Both the position numbers and the translations under genes were made by a program. Of a stretch of 64,000 bases of DNA, positions 1 to 9,165 are shown one piece after another (position 1 is the first letter of the stretch; every line of letters begins with the position of its first letter). Under the pieces are notes generated by a model, which saw only the letters and a list, made by a program, of their open reading frames with translations, did not search any database and had not been told where the DNA came from. The stretch covers positions 1 to 64,000 of the forward strand of contig JBGCGB010000010.1 in assembly GCA_045110335.1 (NCBI GenBank), in the 5' to 3' direction. This stretch comes from CALBPI01 sp045110335 (GTDB lineage Bacteria > Pseudomonadota > Gammaproteobacteria > Steroidobacterales > Woeseiaceae).

Positions 1-570
1 ATTGCCGGGCGACTGGCTGCGTTATTGGCATGGGCCGCGGTACAACGCGGTGATCGCCTTGGCGGCTTCATTTTTAATGATGCTGACCGCATGGAGATGC
101 GACCCGCACTTGGCAACCGCGCGGCGCTCCGGATGATTCACCAAATTTCTGTGATGCACGATGCTGCGCCATCGAAAGAGTTCACGTTAGCGTCTCACCT
201 TGCCGCTCTGCGTCGTGTGGTGCACCCCGGCAGTTTGGTCGCGCTCATGAGCGATTTCAATGGCCTAGATGATGAAGCGACTGCGCACTTAGTGGACATC
301 GCAAAGCATAACGACGTACTGATGCTCTCTGTCGTCGACCCGCTTGAGCAGCAACTGCCGCCAGCAGGTGATTACCCGGTACTAATCGGTGGTCAACGCC
401 AAACGATTCATTCTTCATCCGGTGCGCAGCGCCGGTGGGCGGCCCAGTTTGAGGCGCGCAGCACGCTATTGTCCGAACTGGCGAATCGCCATGGCATTCG
501 CTGGCATGAAGTGTTGACCAATGACGAGCCTTTAAAGGTCATGCAGCAATTGATGGGTAAGGTTCGATGA
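1..570 (+). CDS. DUF58 family protein, C-terminal part (5' end outside window)
   Basis: The reading frame is open from base 1, so the start lies upstream; 189 residues are visible. The segment beginning RLAALLAWAAVQRGDRLG and continuing into GFIFND is typical of the DUF58 family, whose members have a von Willebrand A-like fold and sit between a MoxR AAA+ ATPase and vWA proteins in Bat-type operons. The stop overlaps the start of the DUF4381 gene by four bases (ATGA), so the two are translationally coupled. A moxR gene would be expected just upstream, outside the window. The exact biochemical role of DUF58 proteins is not established; a part in MoxR-dependent envelope or stress functions is inferred from context. 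Confidence 0.85.
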   Translation: MAGRLAALLAWAAVQRGDRLGGFIFNDADRMEMRPALGNRAALRMIHQISVMHDAAPSKEFTLASHLAALRRVVHPGSLVALMSDFNGLDDEATAHLVDIAKHNDVLMLSVVDPLEQQLPPAGDYPVLIGGQRQTIHSSSGAQRRWAAQFEARSTLLSELANRHGIRWHEVLTNDEPLKVMQQLMGKVR

Positions 571-1043
571 ACCCGGAATCCTTACCTATTCGCGATATTC
601 ATTTGCCGGCGCCCGTCGGCTGGTGGCCGTTGGCGCCCGGCTGGTGGTTCTTGCTACTGCTTATTGGCGTTGGGATCGGATTCGCGATTTGGTATTACAG
701 ACGTCCGCAAGCGCGTCGCCGTCGAGCCGCTATTCGTCTCCTGGCGTCGCTTCAACAAACCTATGCGCAGGAAAAAAATTCACAGCAGTTGCTGCAGAGC
801 CTTTCCGCGTTGTTGCGCCGTTATGCCATCGCTGTGTCAGGGCGAACGACTGTTGCTGGCCTTGTCGGTGAGTCGTGGCGACACTATCTCAATGAACCAT
901 TGCCCGAAGCGCCGTTTAGTGAAGCGCCCGCTGACCTGCTGATCTCTGCGCCTTATGCGAAGACAGCGCCGGCGCTTAATGAACAAGAAGCCGAGCGTTT
1001 GCTGCGAGTCTGTCGGGAGTGGATTGAGGTATTGCGGCAATGA
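567..1043 (+). CDS. DUF4381 domain-containing membrane protein
   Basis: A 158-residue protein with a short N-terminal segment containing the motif PAPVGWWPLAPGWW, then one hydrophobic helix (about residues 25-43) followed by a basic YYRRPQARRRR stretch and a soluble cytoplasmic tail. This W-rich entry plus a single membrane span is the signature of DUF4381, found between DUF58 and BatA genes in proteobacterial Bat operons. It overlaps its neighbours by four bases at both ends. It is probably an inner-membrane accessory of the vWA proteins encoded downstream; no catalytic motif is visible. Confidence 0.85.
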   Translation: MNPESLPIRDIHLPAPVGWWPLAPGWWFLLLLIGVGIGFAIWYYRRPQARRRRAAIRLLASLQQTYAQEKNSQQLLQSLSALLRRYAIAVSGRTTVAGLVGESWRHYLNEPLPEAPFSEAPADLLISAPYAKTAPALNEQEAERLLRVCREWIEVLRQ

Positions 1044-2053
1044 TCCAGCCTGATTGGTCGCAGCTTAGTTTTGCATGGCCCTGGATCGGTCTGCTTGTGC
1101 TGTTGCCGTTGTTCGCGAGGCGGTGGGGTAGCCAATCCGCCGAGACGGGCGATGCTGCGCTAAGACTGCCCGATGGAAACCAATTTTCGGACGTTCTCAG
1201 GAGGCAGAGCGCTAAAACGTCATTGCGAACATTGCGTCTTTTGTTGGCCATTGCTGCCTGGCTATTGCTCGTATTTGGTGGCATGCGGCCGCAAGTGCCA
1301 TCCGGCACGCAGAGCGCGCCCGTTACCGGAAGGAATTTGATGCTCGCCGTCGACTTGTCGGGCAGTATGCAAAACAAAGATTTTGAGTTGGCAGGTCGTT
1401 CGGTTGAACGCTTGACCGCGACTAAAGCTGTCGGCGGCGATTTTATCGAGCGTCGCGTTGGCGACCGTCTTGGGTTGGTGTTGTTCGGAGAGCGAGCTTA
1501 TCTTCAGGCACCACTAACCTTCGATCGGAGTACGGTAAAGACGCTGCTCTATGAATCGACGATTGGCATTGCCGGACAAAAAACTGCGATCGGGGACGCC
1601 ATCGCATTGGCGATAAAAAGGGCGCGTGACAGTGATAACGCGGATGACGAGCAAGTGCTTGTGCTGATGACCGACGGGGCAAATACTGCGGGAAACATCG
1701 ATCCCCTCAAAGCTGCCGAGTTGGCGGCTAGCGTCGGACTAAAAATTTACACGATTGGCATCGGTTCTGATAATCGTGGCAGCGGATTGCGACGCTTGAC
1801 CGGTGCAAGTTCTGATCTGGATGAAAAGAACCTGTTGCAGATCGCAGCGCTGACCGGCGGGCGTTACTTCCGTGCCCGTGATACGGCAGGGTTGGCTGAA
1901 ATCTATCGCGAGCTGGATAAGCTCGAACCGGCGGCGGATGAGGAAGCTGGCTTTCAACCACACGATGATGTGTTCTTCTGGCCAGTTAGCATGGCCCTAC
2001 TATTGCTTGCGTTTCTTGCATTGCCGTCGCTACGGCGGGCGGTGTTTTCCTGA
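1040..2053 (+). CDS. batA: BatA-like vWA domain membrane protein
   Basis: A 337-residue protein with an N-terminal hydrophobic segment (PWIGLLVLLPLFARR), a second near residues 65-80, a von Willebrand factor A domain and a C-terminal membrane helix (WPVSMALLLLAFLALP). The metal-ion-dependent adhesion site DxSxS is intact as AVDLSGSM (Asp105, Ser107, Ser109), and the later MTDG strand is present. This layout is that of BatA in Bacteroides aerotolerance-type operons and their proteobacterial relatives. The stop codon shares one base with the start of the next vWA gene (TGATG). A role in envelope integrity or chaperoning with a MoxR ATPase is inferred from the family. Confidence 0.88.
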   Translation: MIQPDWSQLSFAWPWIGLLVLLPLFARRWGSQSAETGDAALRLPDGNQFSDVLRRQSAKTSLRTLRLLLAIAAWLLLVFGGMRPQVPSGTQSAPVTGRNLMLAVDLSGSMQNKDFELAGRSVERLTATKAVGGDFIERRVGDRLGLVLFGERAYLQAPLTFDRSTVKTLLYESTIGIAGQKTAIGDAIALAIKRARDSDNADDEQVLVLMTDGANTAGNIDPLKAAELAASVGLKIYTIGIGSDNRGSGLRRLTGASSDLDEKNLLQIAALTGGRYFRARDTAGLAEIYRELDKLEPAADEEAGFQPHDDVFFWPVSMALLLLAFLALPSLRRAVFS

Positions 2054-3885
2054 TGGATACGCTGCATTTTTTGCGCCCGCTCTGGCTTTTGGTAATGCCG
2101 TTGGGGTTAGCGGGTCTCTGGATGTTGTCCCGTTATCGACAGCGCTTGGCCGGTGTTTGGGCTAATTTGGTGGATCCGAATCTTCAGCCCTATGTTTTAG
2201 AGCATACCGTATCAAATCGCTCTGAACGGTGGGCATGGTGGGTTGCCGGCGCCACCATTGTCTTGGTTAGTGCAGCGTTGTCGGGACCTGCCTGGCACAA
2301 GACGCCCGTGCCAGCGACACGCAGTGGCGATGCGATGATCGTGTTGTTTGATCTATCGCGCTCAATGGATGCGACGGATATTGGACCGTCCAGACTCGCG
2401 CGCGCGCGTCTCAAGCTGCAAGACGTTTTGCGGGCCAGGCAGGGTGGCGAAACGGCGCTCGTGGTTTATAGCGCCAATGCATTCGTCGTCACGCCGCTGA
2501 CTGAAGATATCGACACGATTAGTATGCTGATACCTACATTGACAACCGATCTGATGCCTAGCCGCGGGAGCTATCCAGAATCCGGCATCCTGAAAGCAAT
2601 TCAATTGTTTGAACAATCGGGTGTCGATGCTGGTCGAATCTTGATGTTCACCGATGGTGGCAACATGCCGCCAGCGATCAGTGCTGCGCGCGAGGCTCGC
2701 AAAGTCGGCCATGAGTTATCGGTTTTGGCGGTTGGCACGCCGGAGGGCGGGCCGATACCGCAGAAGCGGGGTGGTTTTGTGACAGACAGTCGGGGCAATA
2801 TGGCGATACCGAAGATGTCCGTGTCCGCGCTGCAGCGCCTTGCAAAGGCCGGTGGTGGTCAGTTTTCCGTGTTGACCAGTGATGGTAGTGACATCGATGC
2901 GCTTGGCGTTGAATCAACGGGTGCCGGCATCACTGATAGTGCATCTTCGGAACAGTCTGTTGAGCGGTGGGCGGACATGGGCGTCTGGTTTTTGATTCCG
3001 GTCATTTTGTTGGTGAGTTTGATGTTTCGACGCGGTAGTTTTGCTTATGTTGGTGTGCTCTTACTGTTAGTCGTGCCAGTACCAGAAGCGCACGCTTTTG
3101 GGTGGGCCGATCTCTGGCGCAACAGTGATCAGCAAGCAGCCGATGTCCTGGCTGAAGGAGACGCGGAGCAAGCTGCCGTGTTGTTTGATGATCCCGCCTG
3201 GCAGGCCGCAGCCAACTATCGGGCAGGCCAGTTTGACGATAGTGCTGATCAATTCTCGAGTTTGCCGGGTGCTGATGGTCGTTACAATTATGGCAACGCG
3301 CTAGCGAAGTCGGGCGATCTCGGTGGTGCTATTGCTGCTTACAAGGAGGCGCTGGTGATCGATCCCGACCACGAGGATGCGGCGTTCAATCTGGAGTTGC
3401 TGGAACAACTCAAGCAACAACAAGAGCAAGAGCAGTCGGGCCAGCAAGAGGGCCAGGAAGGTGCTGAGAATCAGGAAGGCGAGCAACAGCCTGGTCAGTC
3501 TTCCGATAGTGAGCAAAGTGGCGATTCCGGCAGTCAGCAGCCTTCGGAGTCCCAGGACGGACAGTCGGATGAGGGCGAAGACTCCGCGGATGCGAAACCG
3601 ACTGATGCCGAGCAGGAAGCATTGGACCGCGAAGCGCTGCAACGTGAATTTCGGGAGGCGCAGGCCGAGCCGGATGGAAGTCAGGCCGAAACGCCATCGC
3701 CAGTGATGACTGAAGCCGAAAGAAAGCGCGCCGAGCAACAGCAGGCCTTGGAGCAGTGGTTGCGCCGTGTGCCGGATGACCCGGGTGGCTTGTTGCGTAG
3801 AAAATTCCGGTCGCAGTATCAGCGGCGACAGTTAGATCAGAATGGAAACCGGCTTTGGCCGGATGACCGGGCGGAACCATGGTAG
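2053..3885 (+). CDS. BatB/BatC fusion: vWA domain, TPR and acidic Gln/Glu/Ser-rich tail
   Basis: A 610-residue protein. The N-terminus has two membrane segments, then a vWA domain with an intact MIDAS (FDLSRSMD, Asp100-Ser102-Ser104), and a third membrane region near residues 310-350 (MGVWFLIPVILLVSLMF and a second hydrophobic stretch). A TPR-like helical repeat follows (RYNYGNALAKSGDLGGAI, then DPDHEDAAFNLE). About 100 residues of low-complexity Gln/Glu/Ser/Asp sequence come next, then a basic end (LRRKFRSQYQRRQ). In many genomes BatB (vWA) and BatC (TPR) are separate genes; here they are one chain. The end overlaps batD by seven bases. Confidence 0.86.
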   Translation: MDTLHFLRPLWLLVMPLGLAGLWMLSRYRQRLAGVWANLVDPNLQPYVLEHTVSNRSERWAWWVAGATIVLVSAALSGPAWHKTPVPATRSGDAMIVLFDLSRSMDATDIGPSRLARARLKLQDVLRARQGGETALVVYSANAFVVTPLTEDIDTISMLIPTLTTDLMPSRGSYPESGILKAIQLFEQSGVDAGRILMFTDGGNMPPAISAAREARKVGHELSVLAVGTPEGGPIPQKRGGFVTDSRGNMAIPKMSVSALQRLAKAGGGQFSVLTSDGSDIDALGVESTGAGITDSASSEQSVERWADMGVWFLIPVILLVSLMFRRGSFAYVGVLLLLVVPVPEAHAFGWADLWRNSDQQAADVLAEGDAEQAAVLFDDPAWQAAANYRAGQFDDSADQFSSLPGADGRYNYGNALAKSGDLGGAIAAYKEALVIDPDHEDAAFNLELLEQLKQQQEQEQSGQQEGQEGAENQEGEQQPGQSSDSEQSGDSGSQQPSESQDGQSDEGEDSADAKPTDAEQEALDREALQREFREAQAEPDGSQAETPSPVMTEAERKRAEQQQALEQWLRRVPDDPGGLLRRKFRSQYQRRQLDQNGNRLWPDDRAEPW

Positions 3886-5594
3886 TGACTATGATCAGGA
3901 GTGTTTTGGGATGTTTCGCGTTAGCCTTCATTGCGTTGTCGGCCTCTGCCGAGGTCTACGTCAATGTTGACCGAACCAGCGTTCAAACGAATGAGTCATT
4001 CACGCTTATATTGAATGCCGATGAAGGTGAGGCCGGCGAGCCGGATATTACTGGCCTGGATGAGCATTTTGATATTCTGGGTCGCAATCAATCAAGCAGC
4101 ATCAGTCTTGTTAACGGACAACGTTCTTCCAGTCGTCGCTGGACCTATGTGTTGTTGCCGAAAGGTCCTGGCCGGTTTGAGATACCGGCATTAAAAGTGG
4201 GTGGAGCGGGGAGTGATCCCGTGGCAATCGTCGTCCAGGAAGCGACGGTGGAAGCGCCGGGTGAGGCCGATGTTTTTTTCGAGGTGGCTATAGATCGCGA
4301 ATCTTCGTGGGTACAAGCGCAAGTCATCTACACAATCAAACTTTATCTCGGGGTTGCAACTCGGCAAACCTCACTCGCGGAACCTGTTATTGAGGGTGGC
4401 GACGTATTGATCGAAAGGCTAGCAGAAGATCGCCGTTACGAAGCGCAGGTCAGCGACCGACTGTACACGGTCGTTGAGCGGAGCTTCGCTATCTTTCCCC
4501 AAACGAGTGGTGAGCTGACGATTACGCCGGCACGCTTCACCGCGAGTTTGTGGGAGCGCGGCCGTATCTCGTCACCGCGGGTTTTCTCGTCGCAGCCATT
4601 GTCATTATCGGTCGCCCCGATTGTGCCGCCGCCCGCGCGTTTCGCGGGCGCGGACTGGCTACCCGCGAGCAACATTGCGTTGTCAGCAGATCTACGTCCC
4701 GAGGACGGCATTTTGGAGCCCGGCGAGCCTGCCAATGTGCGAATGCAGATGACAGCGCTCGGTTTATTGTCGGCGCAGCTACCCGAGCTCGAACTCGAAT
4801 CCATGCCCGGCTTGCGGGTTTATCCTGATCAGCCTGACTTACAGTCGCGTGCGACCCCTAACAGTGTTACCTCTACTCGTCAGCAGAGTTTTGCTGTTAT
4901 CGCGGCTAGTGGGGGCGTCTTTGATTTACCCGATGTGGCATTGCCCTGGTTCAATACCGAAACGGCTGAGTGGGAAGTGACGACACTGACCTTGCCGTCA
5001 CTACGGGCGGCCGGCAGTGTTACGGCAACGCCGCAGCAAGCCGCTGCTCCGGCTGAACCGGAATCACCAACAACAGCCGCTCAGTCTGCCGGCCCGGAGA
5101 CCGAATCGCTGTCGCTGGCAACTGAGAAACGACTCTTCCGATTGAAACTCATGAACTATTTGCTGCTGGCGCTCTGGTTGGTGACGCTTTGGTTTATTTG
5201 GCGCCTTGGTGCTTCGCGAAAGAACAAGCGTAAGAAGGCACGTAAGGATGTCGATACCAATGCGCCGTTCCGCTCAGCACAAAAAGCTTTCAAGCGGATA
5301 CACAAGGCGTGCAAAGAGAACGATGCAGCGTCGGCACGGTCAGCGTTATTGGTTTGGGCGCAGGCTTATTGGCCTGATCAGAGTACCAATACGTTAGGCG
5401 ACATCATTAATCGTATTCCTTCGACGGAGCGTCAGCCGATCGAGGCGTTGAACCGATACTTCTATCATCCGGCAGTCACTGAGTGGGATGGGCGCGCCTT
5501 GCACAAGGCTTTGCACAAATTGAATCAACCCGGTGTCGAGGCAAAGTTGTCACATGCTTCCGGATTGCCGCCGTTATTGGCATCGCAAGACTAA
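3879..5594 (+). CDS. batD: BatD family protein (oxygen tolerance)
   Basis: A 571-residue protein with a signal peptide (VLGCFALAFIALSASA, cleavage before Glu-Val-Tyr), beta-rich immunoglobulin-like domains, a Pro/Ala linker, one membrane helix (LMNYLLLALWLVTLWFIWRLG) and a basic cytoplasmic tail of about 120 residues. The opening VNVDRTSVQTNESFTL is the classic BatD start. It is the last gene of the Bat run. Two in-frame ATG codons exist (3879 and 3891); the second would still give a complete signal peptide, so the precise start is open. BatD is thought to act in the periplasm with the vWA Bat proteins. Confidence 0.88.
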   Translation: MVVTMIRSVLGCFALAFIALSASAEVYVNVDRTSVQTNESFTLILNADEGEAGEPDITGLDEHFDILGRNQSSSISLVNGQRSSSRRWTYVLLPKGPGRFEIPALKVGGAGSDPVAIVVQEATVEAPGEADVFFEVAIDRESSWVQAQVIYTIKLYLGVATRQTSLAEPVIEGGDVLIERLAEDRRYEAQVSDRLYTVVERSFAIFPQTSGELTITPARFTASLWERGRISSPRVFSSQPLSLSVAPIVPPPARFAGADWLPASNIALSADLRPEDGILEPGEPANVRMQMTALGLLSAQLPELELESMPGLRVYPDQPDLQSRATPNSVTSTRQQSFAVIAASGGVFDLPDVALPWFNTETAEWEVTTLTLPSLRAAGSVTATPQQAAAPAEPESPTTAAQSAGPETESLSLATEKRLFRLKLMNYLLLALWLVTLWFIWRLGASRKNKRKKARKDVDTNAPFRSAQKAFKRIHKACKENDAASARSALLVWAQAYWPDQSTNTLGDIINRIPSTERQPIEALNRYFYHPAVTEWDGRALHKALHKLNQPGVEAKLSHASGLPPLLASQD

Positions 5595-5656
5595 GCGGTT
5601 CAGTTGATGATTGAATTCGGGTGGTCTGGGGTCAAACGTCAGATCATCATGTATTC

Positions 5657-6514
5657 ATGAATATAGAAATCGATCAACAACATTTGGATTATCAGCGGAT
5701 CGCCGCAGCCATTACCTGGATTGCCGAGCATCGTCAGGCGCAGCCATCAGTGACTGAAATGGCCAGCGCCGCGGGGCTGAGCGAATCCCATTTCAGCCGG
5801 CTGTTTCGTCGTTGGGCCAACATTTCACCGCAACGATACCTTGCCGCATTGACGTTATCGGATGCGCGAGCCAGTTTGCGGTCTGGCAACACGGTTGAAT
5901 CGGCTGCGTGGGAGAGTGGGTTGTCCGGCGCCGGAAGGCTTCATGATTTGTTTGTGCGCATCGATGCGGTAAGTCCGGGCGAGTTCAAGCATTGGGGTAA
6001 GGGCCTGCAATTACACTATGGCTTTGCGAATAGTTTGTTTGGTGATGCGTTATTGGTCGAGAGCGAACGCGGCATCGTTTCATTGAGTTTGGGTGACGAG
6101 CATGAGCGCGAACATAGATTGGCGGCAGTAAGTCAACAATGGCCGGATGCCACACTGAGTCAATCTTCTATCGCCAGCGCCAAAATTGCCGGCTTGTTCG
6201 ATCCAATGCAGCGGGCCCGGACGGATACGGTTTCCGTTGTCTTGGCCGGTAGTGAGTTTCAGCACAAAGTTTGGAGCGCACTGTTGGATATCGCATCGGG
6301 CGAGACGGAAACCTATGGCGAACTGGCTGCGCGTATTGGTCGACCGGGCGCCTCACGTGCCGTTGGCAGTGCAGTTGGGCGCAACACGGCAGCGGTTCTC
6401 ATTCCCTGTCATCGGGTGCTCAGGGCCGGTGGACAGACTGGTGGTTATCGATGGGGAGAAACGCGCAAGCGAATGGCATTAACCTGGGAGCAGTGTCAGC
6501 AAATACGCGCTTGA
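5657..6514 (+). CDS. AraC-type regulator fused to methylated-DNA-protein cysteine methyltransferase
   Basis: A 285-residue protein. Residues about 10-105 form an AraC-type double helix-turn-helix (SVTEMASAAGLSESHFSRLF). The C-terminal half is an O6-alkylguanine-DNA alkyltransferase domain with the active-site motif PCHRVL; the acceptor cysteine is Cys251. The domain order matches the C-terminal two thirds of Ada, but the N-terminal zinc domain that repairs methylphosphotriesters and switches Ada into an activator is absent. It therefore likely repairs O6-alkylguanine directly, with DNA binding through the AraC part. An upstream in-frame GTG at 5621 is possible, but ATG 5657 begins the alignable sequence. 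Confidence 0.9.
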   Translation: MNIEIDQQHLDYQRIAAAITWIAEHRQAQPSVTEMASAAGLSESHFSRLFRRWANISPQRYLAALTLSDARASLRSGNTVESAAWESGLSGAGRLHDLFVRIDAVSPGEFKHWGKGLQLHYGFANSLFGDALLVESERGIVSLSLGDEHEREHRLAAVSQQWPDATLSQSSIASAKIAGLFDPMQRARTDTVSVVLAGSEFQHKVWSALLDIASGETETYGELAARIGRPGASRAVGSAVGRNTAAVLIPCHRVLRAGGQTGGYRWGETRKRMALTWEQCQQIRA

Positions 6515-6616
6515 TCGAGTTCGATGATATTCTTCGAGCTCACGGCGGTCAGTCATTGGCTGCCTCAGCGAGCATCATGTTTTTCTTGATGTCCACGTTA
6601 GCATCAGGAACTTCTT

Positions 6617-7528
6617 ATGACACCAGCACATTGGCTGCTGATGATTGCCGTCAATCTAGCGTTCGGCCTCAATCTGGTCGCGGCAAAATACGCACTGTTT
6701 GAGCTGCCACCACTGGCGTTTGCATCATTGCGATTTGCGATCGTTTTTCTGGTGTTGTTACCGTTTATCAAAATTCACCGGGGACAGATGCTCGTGCTCG
6801 TGCTGGTGGGCTTGCTGATGGGAACGCTTCATTTCGCGTTTATCACGACTGGCTTGGCGTTGGCTGGCGATGTGTCGACGGTCGCGATACTGACGCAGCT
6901 GGGTGTGCCGTTCGCCACGTTGATGTCTGTCTTTTTTCTAGGCGAAGTCATTCGTTGGCGCCGTTGGACCGGTATCTCGCTTTCATTCTTCGGGGTGATG
7001 GTGATCGGTTTTGATCCGAGGGTGTTCGACTATTGGCCGGCCGTCACGTTGGTGATTCTGTCAACGATCGTTGGCGCGGCGGGACTGACCTTGATGAAAG
7101 GCAAAGTGACCGTTGACGCCTTCCAATTGCAGGGTTGGTTGGCGATCGTGGCTTGTCCCACACTGGCCATCATGTCGTTGTTCACGGAATCCGGACAGTA
7201 CGAGGCGATCACCAGTATCTCCCCATTTGTTATTGCCTGTGTGATCTATTCGGCGCTAGGCGCGAGTTTGCTCGGTCACGGCGGAACCTACCATCTGTTG
7301 CGTCACTATGACTTATCGTTGGTTAGTCCGTTGCTTCTCCTGGCCACCGTTTTCGGCGTGATCTTCGGTGTTCTCTTGCTGGATGATGTCGTGACACCGA
7401 GAATGATCATCGGCGGTTTGATTACGATGGCGGGCGCGTTGCTGATCACGTTACGCAATGGCAGCAAAGGTCCGGCCACGCCGATTGACCAGCCGGCTGT
7501 ACCCAATCCCGCAGGCGTCAAAAAATGA
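6617..7528 (+). CDS. EamA/DMT family transporter
   Basis: A 303-residue, very hydrophobic protein with about ten membrane helices in two repeated halves, as in the drug/metabolite transporter superfamily (EamA). The first helix holds the NLAFGLNLVAAKYAL signature, and the typical LPPLAFASLRFAIVF segment follows. Members export amino acids, metabolites or drugs across the inner membrane; the substrate cannot be read from sequence. ATG 6617 has an AGGA ribosome-binding site nine bases upstream. The stop overlaps the next gene by four bases (ATGA), so it is coupled to the HAD phosphatase. Confidence 0.88.
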   Translation: MTPAHWLLMIAVNLAFGLNLVAAKYALFELPPLAFASLRFAIVFLVLLPFIKIHRGQMLVLVLVGLLMGTLHFAFITTGLALAGDVSTVAILTQLGVPFATLMSVFFLGEVIRWRRWTGISLSFFGVMVIGFDPRVFDYWPAVTLVILSTIVGAAGLTLMKGKVTVDAFQLQGWLAIVACPTLAIMSLFTESGQYEAITSISPFVIACVIYSALGASLLGHGGTYHLLRHYDLSLVSPLLLLATVFGVIFGVLLLDDVVTPRMIIGGLITMAGALLITLRNGSKGPATPIDQPAVPNPAGVKK

Positions 7529-8217
7529 CAGTGATCGAGGCGATCAGTTTCGATTTGGATGATACGTTCTGGCCGGTAGCGCCTTTGATTCGCGGCGCGG
7601 AAACGGCCATGCGTGAATGGATTCGGACAAATTATCCCACTGTGTTTGAAACGGTCAGCGAGGACGATATTCGACAGTATCGACGCGAGGTCGTTGCCGA
7701 GAATCGGGACAGGCTGCACGATCTGACCTTTCTGAGGAAAGCCGTATTGAGTCGTATGGCACAAGCCAGTAGAGTCGAAAAGGCCATGGTTGATGGCTCA
7801 TTTGAGGCCTTCGATCAGGCTCGAAATCGGGTTGATCTTTTTCCCGGCGTACTCGATTTGCTGGATGCGCTCAGCGACCGATTTCCTTTGATCGCCTGTA
7901 GCAACGGAAATGCCTCGTTGGAAAAAACCGGAATCGCTCAATTCTTCACGGCTCACATCAGCGCAAAATCGGCGGGTGCAGCGAAGCCTGATCCGGCAAT
8001 CTTTCGTGCCGTGACGGAAGCAGCCAAATGTCCGGCGCGTCGTATCCTCCACGTCGGTGATGATATCAAAGCAGATGTCGATGGCGCTCGGCGCGCCGGA
8101 ATGCAAACCGTGTGGGTCAATGCGACAGGATCGGTTTGGCCTATTGAGCTTGGCGAGCCGCCCGTGACTGTTCGCCAGGTCATCGAGCTGCAAACAACGG
8201 ATATTCCGGGCATCTAG
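7525..8217 (+). CDS. HAD-superfamily hydrolase, YigB-like
   Basis: A 230-residue haloacid dehalogenase-type hydrolase. Motif I is SFDLDDTFWP (nucleophile and acid/base aspartates), motif II is the IACSNG strand, motif III is the lysine in SAGAAKPDP, and motif IV is HVGDDIKADVDGA. The cap-region sequence resembles the YigB group, which dephosphorylates small molecules including the riboflavin intermediate 5-amino-6-(5-phosphoribitylamino)uracil. That specific activity is inferred only from resemblance; the substrate is uncertain. It is translationally coupled to the EamA transporter and followed after three bases by an alpha/beta hydrolase. Confidence 0.82.
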   Translation: MTVIEAISFDLDDTFWPVAPLIRGAETAMREWIRTNYPTVFETVSEDDIRQYRREVVAENRDRLHDLTFLRKAVLSRMAQASRVEKAMVDGSFEAFDQARNRVDLFPGVLDLLDALSDRFPLIACSNGNASLEKTGIAQFFTAHISAKSAGAAKPDPAIFRAVTEAAKCPARRILHVGDDIKADVDGARRAGMQTVWVNATGSVWPIELGEPPVTVRQVIELQTTDIPGI

Positions 8218-8220
8218 CCG

Positions 8221-9159
8221 ATGGGACAGGATACCGCGCCACTCATTATCTTCATGCCCGGCATGAAGCCAAAGCCCGAGCCCGAGAAACATCTGGATGC
8301 TTTGTGGCGCTGTCTTCACGAAGGCCTTCGGCGTGTAGATCCCGACGTCGCCAGCGATGTTGCGGCGACAGCCGGTAGTTTTGTGCGCGCCAGTTGGACC
8401 TGGGTGTTCTACCAAAGGTATCGGGATATCGGTATTGATCTACCCGGCATCGACGCATTGATCAATACGGACGAACCAAGTCACAAGGATCGAGCTGAGG
8501 CCACATCATGGCGCACCCGCGCGACCCGCTGGATGTTCCTTTTGGGGGACTCCTTACCGTTTCTGATCAACAGTTTGGCGGGTGATGATATGCGGGTCAC
8601 GTTGGCTGACGTTGCACGCTATGTGGATAATCGAGACGGCATTGGCGATCAGGTACGCGCTGATCTAACCCGGCATTTGATTGATGCCAATGTCGCAAAG
8701 CGGCCGGTGCTGCTTATTGGCCACAGCCTTGGCTCTGTCATCGGATGGGATACGTTGTGGACGCTAAGTCACGAAAAACCGGGCAATGTTGGCGCTGACC
8801 TTTTCATGACATTGGGAAGCCCGCTGGGCAATCATGTCATTCAGCGTCGGATCAAGGGGCGCTTCGCGTCGCCCGATAAACGTTATCCGACGAATCTTAG
8901 TCGTTGGGTCAACATGGTTGCCTTTGGCGAGCTAACGGCGCTGGATAGGCGTATGCGCAATGACTACCGCGCAATGGAAACATCCGGTGCTATTGAGTCC
9001 ATCGAGGATTACGATGTCTACAACCACTATCGAGAAAACGGTCGGCTCGTCGTTCATAGCGAATATGGCTACTTAACGAATCGGGTGACCGCCGGCATTA
9101 TTGCCGATTGGTGGAGAAGTCACCGGTCATCACTGCCGGCGCGACCCACCAACGTCTAG
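8221..9159 (+). CDS. alpha/beta hydrolase-fold protein, function unknown
   Basis: A 312-residue protein with no signal peptide. The nucleophile elbow is LLIGHSLGSVIGWD with Ser169, and an early LIIFMPGMKP strand-turn could supply the oxyanion hole. A late Asp in EDYDVYNHY and His in VVHSEYGY are candidate catalytic partners. This supports a serine-esterase or lipase-like fold, but the substrate is unknown. It begins three bases after the HAD gene and is the last gene of the 6617-9159 group. It ends six bases before the convergent OmpA-like gene, with no hairpin visible between them. Confidence 0.7.
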   Translation: MGQDTAPLIIFMPGMKPKPEPEKHLDALWRCLHEGLRRVDPDVASDVAATAGSFVRASWTWVFYQRYRDIGIDLPGIDALINTDEPSHKDRAEATSWRTRATRWMFLLGDSLPFLINSLAGDDMRVTLADVARYVDNRDGIGDQVRADLTRHLIDANVAKRPVLLIGHSLGSVIGWDTLWTLSHEKPGNVGADLFMTLGSPLGNHVIQRRIKGRFASPDKRYPTNLSRWVNMVAFGELTALDRRMRNDYRAMETSGAIESIEDYDVYNHYRENGRLVVHSEYGYLTNRVTAGIIADWWRSHRSSLPARPTNV

Positions 9160-9165
9160 AGATCG

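Noticed and set aside
7798..8415. 205-codon reverse frame across the HAD and hydrolase genes
   Set aside because: Both forward genes have clear motifs; the reverse product matches no family and has odd composition.
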